A DNA stretch of 64,000 bases from Bdellovibrio sp. GT3 (GTDB lineage Bacteria; Bdellovibrionota; Bdellovibrionia; Bdellovibrionales; Bdellovibrionaceae): NCBI RefSeq assembly GCF_037996765.1, contig NZ_JBBNAD010000005.1:838001-902000 (forward strand), written 5' to 3'. Positions 17,042 through 24,629 of this stretch are shown piece after piece. Every line of letters begins with the position of its first letter. The stretch's first letter is position 1. The notes beneath the pieces were generated by a model that worked only from the letters and a program-made list of their open reading frames with translations, searched no databases and had not been told where the DNA came from. Position numbers and translations under genes: made by a program.

Positions 17042-17143
17042 TAAGTCCGCTGACACAATCCTGATACTTCGCTGTTGTTCTTATGACAATGTTAAGGTGG
17101 GAAGTTCGCTAAGCTATTCTTGGATTCAATGGAGGAATTCAAG

Positions 17144-17971
17144 ATGTTCACAGCACTTCAATCCTTTTATCAGCTTCGCACTCATAAACTGCACAAGTTT
17201 AAATCCAAAGTTAATATTAATATCGAGGTCGGACCCTTTGTTCTGAAGACAGTCGATAACACCGAAGACCTTCGGGAGGCCCTGAGTCTTCGTTGGCAGG
17301 TTTTTCATGCGGAAATGCTGGGTAAAAAGCCAGGTCGTCTGGATATCGATGCCTATGATTTTGATTGTGACCATCTTGTTATCAAAGAAAAGCGTTCTGG
17401 AAAAATTGTGGGAACATATCGTATTCGCTGTTCACTTCATACCAACAGTTTTTACTCTGCCAACGAGTTCAATATAAACACCCTGTTGCAACAACCGGGT
17501 GTGAAAATTGAACTGGGCCGCGCATGCATTGAAAAGGAGTATCGCCGGGGGGCGGTGATTTCGATGCTTTGGCGTGGAATTGCAGAATATATGAATGCAA
17601 CGGATGCGAAGATCCTTTTTGGATGCGCGACCGTGACAACTGAAAACCCGGAGGAGGCCGCATTGTTGCAGGCTTACTTTGAAGGCGAAGGACGTGTTGC
17701 CGAGGTTTTCCAGGTTCGCCCGACGGCGGACTATTCAATGCCGACAATAAGAGAGGCTAAGGCTCAGTACCAGGACTCCCTCACGGAAGCTCAAAAGGAG
17801 CAGGCCGAAGCTTTGATGCCACCGTTGTGTCGCGCTTATTTGAAAATTGGCGCCTACATTGGTGGTGAGCCTGCTTGGGACCGTGACTATCGTTGTGTGG
17901 ACTTCCTGACGATTCTACAGCGCGAAGACTTGAATAGTGCGCTTTGGAAGCGTTTTAAAATGGGATCTTAA
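17144..17971 (+). CDS. OlsB-like GNAT acyltransferase
   Basis: About 275 residues. The region about 40-180 (LREALSLRWQVFHAEM, then DYDCDH-like DFDCDHLVI and GTYRIR, ELGRACIEKEYR) matches the hemolysin/OlsB group of GNAT acyltransferases. OlsB moves a 3-hydroxyacyl chain from acyl-ACP to ornithine, the first step of ornithine-lipid synthesis. The start at 17144 is set by GGAGG at 17131-17135; ATG 17129 and TTG 17120 are poorer. The next gene is an OlsA-like acyltransferase, which supports the role. A FeeM-type N-acyl amino acid synthase is an alternative. Confidence 0.75.
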   Translation: MFTALQSFYQLRTHKLHKFKSKVNINIEVGPFVLKTVDNTEDLREALSLRWQVFHAEMLGKKPGRLDIDAYDFDCDHLVIKEKRSGKIVGTYRIRCSLHTNSFYSANEFNINTLLQQPGVKIELGRACIEKEYRRGAVISMLWRGIAEYMNATDAKILFGCATVTTENPEEAALLQAYFEGEGRVAEVFQVRPTADYSMPTIREAKAQYQDSLTEAQKEQAEALMPPLCRAYLKIGAYIGGEPAWDRDYRCVDFLTILQREDLNSALWKRFKMGS

Positions 17972-18023
17972 CCAACTTTAGTTTAGCTGGGTAAGTGAGA
18001 TTTACTGCGATATGAAACCTGAC

Positions 18024-18054
18024 TTGACGATTTTGCCGTCCAGCACTTTATAAT
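18024..18054 (+). promoter_or_regulatory. sigma70-type promoter of the olsA-like gene
   Basis: TTGACG at 18024-18029 and a perfect TATAAT at 18049-18054, 19 bases apart. Transcription would start at about 18061, that is at the GTG start codon itself, giving a leaderless mRNA. Confidence 0.55.
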
Positions 18055-18061
18055 AGTCTTT

Positions 18062-18907
18062 GTGAAAGCATTAACATCGACTTTTCGTGGTCTTCTAAAA
18101 GCATTTATATTCCTGTTCTATTTGATCGTTTATATGATCACCTCTGCTTCTATTGCCATGGTGGTGCGTGATCGCAACAAACGTCGTCGTAAATTTTCTG
18201 CCAATGCCAGTCGTTACTGCGGATTGATCGCGCGTAATGCCCTGTGGATCAACCTGAAGGTCATTAACAAACCAGCGAAAAAACACGCCGGCAGTTTGCT
18301 AGTCGCAAATCATATGGGCTTTGTGGATATTTTGATGCTCGCTGGAATTGAGCCGATGTCTTTTGTGACTTCGGTTGAGATGCGTGAAACCCCAGTGTTG
18401 GGACCTGTTACCGAGCTTGCGGGCTGTTTCTACGTCGAGCGCCGCAGTCGCACTAAAATTCTAAACGAGATGAAGCGTCTGGCGGATTCGCTAAAAGATG
18501 GTTTGAACATTGTCTTGTATCCTGAAGCGACCTCCACGAATGGCGATAAAGTTTTGCCATTCAAGAAAACGCTAATGATGGCAGCGGCCGAGGCGGGTGT
18601 GCCAGTGCAGCCTGTGGTCATTAACTTTAGAAAGCTGGATGGTCAGGAATTCAATACCGAGAATCGCGATGCGGTTTGCTGGTATGGCGACACGGGGTTT
18701 GTGGAATACTTCTGGAAAACGCTTCGTCTTAAGTCCGTTGATGCTGAAATCGAGTACTTGGATATCATTTATCCGAATCCGGAGGAAGACCGCGGAGTGG
18801 TGGCAGAGAAGGCTCACGCCATGATTTCTGCGAAGTTCGTCGGTGCCAAGCAAGTCAGCTCTGTCGCAGAGCAGATCATGCCGGACCTAGAGACAGACCC
18901 TACTTGA
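18062..18907 (+). CDS. OlsA/PlsC-like 1-acyl-sn-glycerol-3-phosphate acyltransferase
   Basis: 281 residues with an N-terminal membrane helix (about 10-33). Acyltransferase block I is NHMGFVD (HxxxxD), followed by FYVERRS and the block III motif YPEATSTNG. The family transfers a fatty acyl chain to lysophosphatidate, or, as OlsA, to lyso-ornithine lipid. Location 91 bases after the OlsB-like gene favours the latter. The GTG start has no Shine-Dalgarno and lies 7 bases after a TATAAT, which fits a leaderless transcript. Confidence 0.8.
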   Translation: MKALTSTFRGLLKAFIFLFYLIVYMITSASIAMVVRDRNKRRRKFSANASRYCGLIARNALWINLKVINKPAKKHAGSLLVANHMGFVDILMLAGIEPMSFVTSVEMRETPVLGPVTELAGCFYVERRSRTKILNEMKRLADSLKDGLNIVLYPEATSTNGDKVLPFKKTLMMAAAEAGVPVQPVVINFRKLDGQEFNTENRDAVCWYGDTGFVEYFWKTLRLKSVDAEIEYLDIIYPNPEEDRGVVAEKAHAMISAKFVGAKQVSSVAEQIMPDLETDPT

Positions 18908-18939
18908 CCGATACCCCCTGATATGTAAATAATGTGTAA
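18904..18939 (+). promoter_or_regulatory. dinB promoter with 18-bp direct-repeat motif
   Basis: Candidate -35 TTGACC (18904-18909) and -10 AATAAT (18928-18933), spacing 18. The 18-mer TATGTAAATAATGTGTAA (18922-18939) covers the -10 and touches the ATG at 18940. It holds the direct repeat TGTAA-N6-TGTAA (11-bp period). The same 18-mer occurs at the imuA promoter (53246-53263). Confidence 0.6.
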
Positions 18940-20010
18940 ATGAAGAAGATTATCCACGTGGATATGGACTGCTTTTACGCAGCGGTTGAGGTCAAACACA
19001 ACCCGCAACTTAAGGGGAAGCCTTTGGGGATTGGCGGTCCACCCAACTCACGCAGTGTTTTATGTACGGCAAGCTATGAGGCCCGCAAATTCGGTGTCCG
19101 TTCCGCGATGCCATCTTCTCAAGCGGTACGATTGTGCCCACAGCTCATTCTAATCCCTCCGCATTTTGATCTTTATAAAGAGGAAAGTCGAAAGGTTCGC
19201 GAAATCTTCGAACGTTTTACCAAAAAGATTGAGCCACTTTCGTTGGATGAGGCTTATCTGGATGTCTCTGACTGTACCGAGTTCGGTGGCAGTGCCACCT
19301 TGATAGCACAGGAAATCCGGCGCCTGATCTACACCGAATTAAATTTGACCGCTTCTGCGGGAATCGCCCCCAATAAATTCCTGGCTAAGATCGCCAGTGA
19401 CTGGAAAAAGCCCAACGGACAGTTCGTCGTGCGCCCTCAGGATGTCGAAGCCTTTGTGAAGGAGCTTCCGGTGGAAAAGATTTTTGGTGTCGGCAAGGTG
19501 ACGGCGCAAAAGATGCACGACGTGGGTTTGCACACTTTGGGAGATATTCAGAAGTACACGGTGCCCGAGCTTCATCGTTGGTTTGGTTCCCGGGCCCAGG
19601 ATCTTTTTGATTATGCGCGGGGAGTTGATCACCGCGAAGTCATCACGGAGTGGGAAAGAAAGTCCCTGACTGTCGAAGAGACCTATAACAAGGATCTGAT
19701 GACTCTTGAGGAGTGCCGGTCTCGCATTCCGGGGCTCTATGAGGATTTCATCGGAAGACTGGAGCGAGGCCAGTATCAGGAAAGAATCAAAGGCATGGTG
19801 GTGAAGCTTAAGTTCTTTGATTTTAAATCCACCACTCATGAAGAGGTTGTCCAAGGCATTCCTACGGCAGAGGACTTTGAGCGTCTGTTGGAGAAAGCGT
19901 GGCATCGACGGGCTGTTGCAGTTCGATTGATTGGTTTGGGTGTGCGCTTGGGACAAGAGAAGAAAAAGGACGAGCCTAACGACTCATCCCAGCTGAAGTT
20001 CGCCATCTAG
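18940..20010 (+). CDS. dinB: DNA polymerase IV (Y family)
   Basis: 356 residues. The catalytic acids are in place: Asp8 in HVDMDCFYA and Asp103-Glu104 in SLDEAYLDVS. Palm, fingers, thumb and little-finger regions are complete, and the tail SSQLKF resembles a sliding-clamp contact. It copies past DNA lesions. The ATG has no Shine-Dalgarno and is 7 bases after a -10-like element, so the mRNA may be leaderless. The promoter shares an 18-bp sequence with the LexA-controlled imuA promoter, suggesting joint damage control. Confidence 0.95.
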   Translation: MKKIIHVDMDCFYAAVEVKHNPQLKGKPLGIGGPPNSRSVLCTASYEARKFGVRSAMPSSQAVRLCPQLILIPPHFDLYKEESRKVREIFERFTKKIEPLSLDEAYLDVSDCTEFGGSATLIAQEIRRLIYTELNLTASAGIAPNKFLAKIASDWKKPNGQFVVRPQDVEAFVKELPVEKIFGVGKVTAQKMHDVGLHTLGDIQKYTVPELHRWFGSRAQDLFDYARGVDHREVITEWERKSLTVEETYNKDLMTLEECRSRIPGLYEDFIGRLERGQYQERIKGMVVKLKFFDFKSTTHEEVVQGIPTAEDFERLLEKAWHRRAVAVRLIGLGVRLGQEKKKDEPNDSSQLKFAI

Positions 20011-20023
20011 CTAAATAATTTCA

Positions 20024-20239
20024 TCAGACAACAGGCCCTGGTGTAGAGGGTTTTGGTTTCTGTTGTTGCCGTTGATGCTGGTGCCGGTGCTGTTTTCGTA
20101 CGTGTTGGTTTGATTGGAATTTTTTAGAATCACTTCGATATTTTCGATCAAGCGATTCACCTTTATTAAATTTGATTATCATCCAAAGTGCGCCCAACAC
20201 GATAACCATTGTGATGATGACAACTGAGAGGCTGATCAT
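20024..20239 (-). CDS. small single-pass membrane protein with basic tail
   Basis: 71 residues. One N-terminal membrane helix (ISLSVVIITMVIVLGALWMI) is followed by a basic segment and a tail dominated by His, Gln, Arg and Lys (QHVRKQHRHQHQRQQQK), ending in Pro-rich residues. The start is set by a strong AGGAGG at 5 bases from the ATG; a TTG/ATG further up would put that site inside the gene. No family was recognised. The basic tail would face the cytoplasm if the helix inserts N-out and could bind nucleic acid or metal. Confidence 0.65.
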   Translation of the reverse strand: MISLSVVIITMVIVLGALWMIIKFNKGESLDRKYRSDSKKFQSNQHVRKQHRHQHQRQQQKPKPSTPGPVV

Positions 20240-20339
20240 AAAAACCTCCTCTTTCAAATTAATTATGGCACAGGTATTTGCGAAGAAATTCGCTTAGGGA
20301 TCTAGGGCCAGCTCTTTGTGAGTGGGCTCAGGTAACAGT

Positions 20340-20374
20340 TCCCTTTTTGTCATGCACAGCAGTTCAAAAAGGGA
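20340..20374. terminator. stem-loop after the arsC-like gene
   Basis: A 10-bp stem (TCCCTTTTTG at 20340-20349 with CAAAAAGGGA at 20365-20374) with a 15-base loop, downstream of the minus-strand gene. No T-tract follows on the minus strand, so its action as a terminator is uncertain. Confidence 0.4.
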
Positions 20375-20384
20375 GCCGATATTA

Positions 20385-20744
20385 CTAGAAGGATTTTTTC
20401 CACTCGTCTTCTTTGAAACCCACCAAGGCCACATCGTCGCTCAGGACAAAGGGGCGTTTAACAAGCTTTCCGTTTTCAGAAAGTAGTTTGATGGCTTCGG
20501 ATTCTGACATTGTCGGAAGCTTTTCGCTCATCTTCATTTCTTTGTACATCACGCCGGAGGTGTTGAACAAATTGCGGATAGAGCCACCGCGCTCTTTCAG
20601 CGCAGTCAGCATTTTCTTAAGCTCCGTCTGGGACGGAGCTTTGTCGACGATCGGAAGTTTTTGGTAAGTGACTTTTTTGGAGTCCAAAAACTTAAGTGCC
20701 TTCACGCAAGTTGAACACTTGGCGTATTCGTAGACTTTAAGCAT
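20385..20744 (-). CDS. ArsC/Spx-family thioredoxin-fold protein
   Basis: 119 residues, the family's normal size. The redox motif is CSTC at residues 10-13 (EYAKCSTCVKALKFLD), followed by the family features SGVMYKE, SEKLPTMSE and KRPFVL. Members include arsenate reductase ArsC, YffB and Spx. Without arsenic-resistance neighbours, YffB-like or general thiol function is more likely. The start codon lies inside the last codons of the agmatinase gene (8-base overlap), indicating coupling. Confidence 0.85.
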   Translation of the reverse strand: MLKVYEYAKCSTCVKALKFLDSKKVTYQKLPIVDKAPSQTELKKMLTALKERGGSIRNLFNTSGVMYKEMKMSEKLPTMSESEAIKLLSENGKLVKRPFVLSDDVALVGFKEDEWKKSF

Positions 20745-21804
20745 TTGATTTCACCAGCCAGCCGCACATTTTATAAAGAATGCGCGCGCCCACATTGCCA
20801 TCCCACTCAACTTCATGGGGTTCCAAACCGCCCGTGGAAACTTCATTCAAGTCGAAAGCGATCAGCTTGCGACCGGAGTTGTGGATCTCACGGAACAAGA
20901 AGAAGATTTGATCCACTGTCATGCCGCCTGGAACCGGAGTTCCTGTGTGTGGGCAATAAACTGGATCAAGGCCATCGATATCAAACGAAATATAAACGTT
21001 TTGCGGAAGCTCTTTCAGAATGTCTTTGCAAACCTGCTCCCAAGTTTCGCCTTTCAACAGGCGGCGCTTAAGTTCAAGGTCATAGAAAGTTTTGATGTCT
21101 TCGCGGGATTCAGAAAAGTCGTACTCTTCCTCGCAGAAGTCACGGATTCCGACCTGTACCAGTTTTTTAGGTTTTTTCGGGTCCATCATCACGTTGTACA
21201 TGATGGAGGCGTGGGATTGTTTGAAGCCTTGATAAGCCACGCGCAAATCTGCGTGAGCATCAATGTGCAACACACCAAAGTCGCCTTTGAACTTGTCGCT
21301 GACAGCGCGGATAGCACCCAGCGGAGTGGAGTGGTCGCCGCCGACCATGCCCAGAAGTTTGCCTTTATTCAAGACATCCGAACATTGATCGTAAACCCAT
21401 TGTGACATTTTTTCGCAAGCAGCGTTAACATCTGCTGCCAGCTTGTCCATTTTTGCTGTGTCATCGCTCATGCTGGTGCGCATTCCGATTAATTCTTGGG
21501 CAACGGCTTTGTATTTGTCGTTCATTTTTAACAAATCGTCCGACAATTCACGCATGTGATAGCCCGCTTCATAGGCTTTGCCGACTTCGATGTCGAAAAG
21601 ATCGATCTGTTCGCTGGCATCACGGATGATCTGAGGGCCGCGGGAGGCTCCTTCGCCATAGGACGTCGTGACTTCCCAGGGAACTGGGACCAAAACCACT
21701 TTGGATTCTTCCTCAGTCATTGGGATTCCGAAGATCCCAAATTCTGCAGAGATGGTTGTCGTTGGATCAAATTTTGGTGCAGTTTTTTCTGTCTTTTCAG
21801 ACAT
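20737..21804 (-). CDS. agmatinase/arginase family ureohydrolase
   Basis: 355 residues. The binuclear manganese ligands are visible in GGDHSTPLGA, HIDAHADLR and SFDIDGLDP, with the later motif FDLNEVS. The enzyme hydrolyses agmatine (or arginine) to putrescine (or ornithine) and urea. A biosynthetic arginine decarboxylase gene lies 6 kb away on the same strand, which favours agmatinase and a putrescine route. An insertion of about 50 residues (residues 75-125) makes it longer than SpeB of E. coli (306). It is coupled to the ArsC-like gene. Confidence 0.88.
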   Translation of the reverse strand: MSEKTEKTAPKFDPTTTISAEFGIFGIPMTEEESKVVLVPVPWEVTTSYGEGASRGPQIIRDASEQIDLFDIEVGKAYEAGYHMRELSDDLLKMNDKYKAVAQELIGMRTSMSDDTAKMDKLAADVNAACEKMSQWVYDQCSDVLNKGKLLGMVGGDHSTPLGAIRAVSDKFKGDFGVLHIDAHADLRVAYQGFKQSHASIMYNVMMDPKKPKKLVQVGIRDFCEEEYDFSESREDIKTFYDLELKRRLLKGETWEQVCKDILKELPQNVYISFDIDGLDPVYCPHTGTPVPGGMTVDQIFFLFREIHNSGRKLIAFDLNEVSTGGLEPHEVEWDGNVGARILYKMCGWLVKSNA

Positions 21805-21953
21805 TGCTTATCTCCTTGAAAATGCGCTAGAATCTATAGCATTTAAACAACGTGTCAATCGAGCAATAACTTGATTATTTTTGGCGCATAACCCATTTTA
21901 AGCCCACTTTGGGAACTATTCAATTCCCAGCGAAATTCTTTGGAGGAAACACA

Positions 21954-23573
21954 ATGAATATGAAGGCTCTTCTGCTACTCATTTTGAGTTCAGCTTTGAC
22001 CGCTCCCGCTTTCGCAACTGCACCGAATGCATCTGCACCACAAGGCGGAAATTTCGTTATCAATCTTGGCGGTGAGCCACCTACAGTTCACCCAATCACA
22101 AGCACAGATACATACGCATCAGCTGTTCAGGCTTATGTTTGTGAAGGTTTGTTGACTCGTGATTCTGACACATATGAGTGGAAAGCTCGTTTGGCAGAAA
22201 AATGGGAAGTTTCCAAAGACAATAAAGTATTCACATTCCATTTGAATAAAAACGCGGTTTTCCATGACGGCAAACCAGTGACTGCAGAAGACGTTAAATT
22301 TTCTTTCGACGCGATCTTCAATCCAACATATGAAGCAGCTCATCTTCGTCCATATTATGAGGGTTTGGCTAAAGTTGAAATCGTGGATCCCCACACTGTT
22401 AAATTCTACGCAAAAGATTCTTACTTCAAAAATTTCGAATCTGCTGCTGGTTTGACTATCATTCCTAAACACATTTACTCAGACGTAGCTAAATCAAAAA
22501 GAATGAACCGCGAGCTAGTATGCTCTGGTCCATACAAAATGATGAAATTTGACCGTGGTCAAATGATCCAGCTTAAGAAGTTTGATAAATGGCACAGCAA
22601 TGCTGCTCCAGCTTACAAAGGCACTTACAACTTCGACACTATCACAATGCGCTTCTTCAAAGACGAAAACGCTACGTTGGTAAGAGCTGAAAAAGGTGAG
22701 TTGGATTACATCGATCTTCGTATCGAATCCTTCATGAAGAAAACGACTGGCCCGGCTTGGGGCAAAGTTATCATCAAACATAAAGTTGCGAACGATGCTC
22801 CGAAATCCTTTGGTTTCGTGGGTTGGAATCAACGTAAAGAGCTATTCCAGGACAAAAATGTTCGTTTTGCTCTTGCTCACTTGTTGAACCGCGACGAAAT
22901 GAACAAAAAATTCCGCTATGGCATGTCTGATCTTGCCAACGGCGCTGTGTACATCAGATCTGAGTACAATCCGGGTAACAAAGTGGTTGAATACAACCCT
23001 AAGAAAGCTCAAGAGCTTTTGACGAAATCCGGCTGGGCTGATGCTGATAAAAACGGTGTTCTTGAAAAAACTGTTAACGGCAAAAAAATGGAATTCAAGT
23101 TCTCTCTTATCTACGCAAATAAAGACGTGGAGAAGTACTGGACTATGTACCGCGAAGATTTGAAAAAAGCCGGTATCGACATGGAATTGAAGTACCTAGA
23201 GTGGAACTCATTCCTGAAATTGGTTGATGACGGTAACTTCGATGCTGTGACAATGGGTTGGGGCGGTGGCTCCGTAGATCCAGATCCTAAGCAAATCTGG
23301 CATTCTTCCAGCGCGATCCCAGGCGGATCCAACTTCATCGCTTACAAAAATCCTGAAGTTGACAAGCTGATCGAAGATGCTCGCGTTGAGCCAAACAAAG
23401 CTAAACGTGTTGCGATGCTGAAAAAAGTATACGCAAAGATCGCTGAAGACGCTCCCTACGCGTTCCTTTTCAACGATAAGTATGAATTTTATGCAAATTC
23501 ATCCCGCATGGGCATGCCTGCAGAGACATTCAAATACGAAGTTGGTAAAGACTACTGGTGGGTTAAACCTTAA
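21954..23573 (+). CDS. peptide ABC transporter substrate-binding protein (family 5)
   Basis: About 539 residues with a signal peptide (MNMKALLLLILSSALTAPAF). The SBP family 5 pattern is clear: GEPPTVHPITSTDTYASAV, FHLNKNAVFHDGKPVTAEDV, and DAVTMGWGGGSVDPDPKQIW. It binds oligopeptides in the periplasm and passes them to the two permeases behind it. The ATG is set by GGAGG. Codon use is biased towards frequent codons, suggesting high expression. In a predator it would collect prey-derived peptides (inference). Confidence 0.93.
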   Translation: MNMKALLLLILSSALTAPAFATAPNASAPQGGNFVINLGGEPPTVHPITSTDTYASAVQAYVCEGLLTRDSDTYEWKARLAEKWEVSKDNKVFTFHLNKNAVFHDGKPVTAEDVKFSFDAIFNPTYEAAHLRPYYEGLAKVEIVDPHTVKFYAKDSYFKNFESAAGLTIIPKHIYSDVAKSKRMNRELVCSGPYKMMKFDRGQMIQLKKFDKWHSNAAPAYKGTYNFDTITMRFFKDENATLVRAEKGELDYIDLRIESFMKKTTGPAWGKVIIKHKVANDAPKSFGFVGWNQRKELFQDKNVRFALAHLLNRDEMNKKFRYGMSDLANGAVYIRSEYNPGNKVVEYNPKKAQELLTKSGWADADKNGVLEKTVNGKKMEFKFSLIYANKDVEKYWTMYREDLKKAGIDMELKYLEWNSFLKLVDDGNFDAVTMGWGGGSVDPDPKQIWHSSSAIPGGSNFIAYKNPEVDKLIEDARVEPNKAKRVAMLKKVYAKIAEDAPYAFLFNDKYEFYANSSRMGMPAETFKYEVGKDYWWVKP

Positions 23574-23597
23574 TAGTTAAATCTCGGGAGTAGAACC

Positions 23598-24629
23598 TTG
23601 TTCGTATACCTGATCCGTCGATTAATGCTAATGATCCCGACTTTTTTCGGGATCACGATTGTAACTTTTGTGCTCATCAATTTGGCTCCAGGGAGCCCTA
23701 TTGAACAAAAGCTTCAAGCCATCCGCTTTGGTGCGGGTGCTGCTGGGGGCGGCGGCGGAGCATCCAGCGTTGGCGGCCGTGGCGACACGGCTGTAAACGA
23801 GGAAGTTATTGAGGCTTTGAAGAAACAATATGGTTTCGATAAGCCAATGCACGTTCGTTATGTTATTTGGCTAAAAAATATCTCGCGCCTGGATTTCGGT
23901 GAAAGCTTCACCTATCAAGAGCCGGTTATTGATGTCATTAAAAGCAAACTGCCGGTTTCTTTGACCTTTGGTTTGTTCACTCTATTTATCACTTACATGG
24001 TCTGTATCCCTCTAGGGGTTCGCAAAGCCATCAAGGCAGGCGAGGGCTTCGATAAAGCAACGACGTTGTTGTTGAACTTTACCTACGCTATTCCGCCATT
24101 GATCCTGGGTATTGCGTTGATCTATTTCGCCGGGAGAACAAATTGGTTCCCGCTGGGTGGATTGCAATCCGACGATTACGAATCCATGTCTTCATGGGGT
24201 CGTTTCCTGGATCGCGCGCATCACATGATCCTTCCTTTGATCTGTTATACAATCGGTGGTTTCACAGAGCTTTCCACGCTTATGAGAAACTCCATGTTGG
24301 ATATCATCAAGTCTGATTTCGTTCGTACAGCTCGTGCGAAAGGTCTTGCTGAGAAGGTTGTGGTTTACAAACATGCTCTTAGAAACGCTTTGATCCCAAT
24401 CGCTACTGGTTTGGGTGGTTTCCTGGGTGTGTTCCTTGCTGGTTCATTGATTATTGAGCAGATGTTCAACCTTGATGGTATGGGTTTGCTTGGTTACCAA
24501 TCGGTATTGGCTCGTGACTACAATGTTATCATGGGTATTACGTTTATTTCTGCGATGTTGATGATGGTTGGTCGTATCTTGAGCGACGTTATCTACGTGC
24601 TTATCGACCCAAGGATTGATTTCAAATGA
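23598..24629 (+). CDS. peptide ABC transporter permease (DppB/YejB type)
   Basis: 343 residues with about six membrane helices and the permease signature region (VRTARAKGLAEKVVVYKHAL). The periplasmic loop after helix 1 has a glycine-rich insertion (FGAGAAGGGGGASSVGGRGD). The start is TTG at 23598, 7 bases after GGGAG. Its stop overlaps the next permease start as ATGA. Together with that gene it forms the membrane channel of a peptide importer. Confidence 0.92.
   Translation: MFVYLIRRLMLMIPTFFGITIVTFVLINLAPGSPIEQKLQAIRFGAGAAGGGGGASSVGGRGDTAVNEEVIEALKKQYGFDKPMHVRYVIWLKNISRLDFGESFTYQEPVIDVIKSKLPVSLTFGLFTLFITYMVCIPLGVRKAIKAGEGFDKATTLLLNFTYAIPPLILGIALIYFAGRTNWFPLGGLQSDDYESMSSWGRFLDRAHHMILPLICYTIGGFTELSTLMRNSMLDIIKSDFVRTARAKGLAEKVVVYKHALRNALIPIATGLGGFLGVFLAGSLIIEQMFNLDGMGLLGYQSVLARDYNVIMGITFISAMLMMVGRILSDVIYVLIDPRIDFK

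Noticed and set aside
19339-19956. 205-residue frame opposite dinB
   Set aside because: It is antisense to a well-defined polymerase and has no features of its own.
22101-22472. 117-residue frame opposite the peptide-binding protein
   Set aside because: The coding signal lies on the other strand, with a strong ribosome site and signal peptide.
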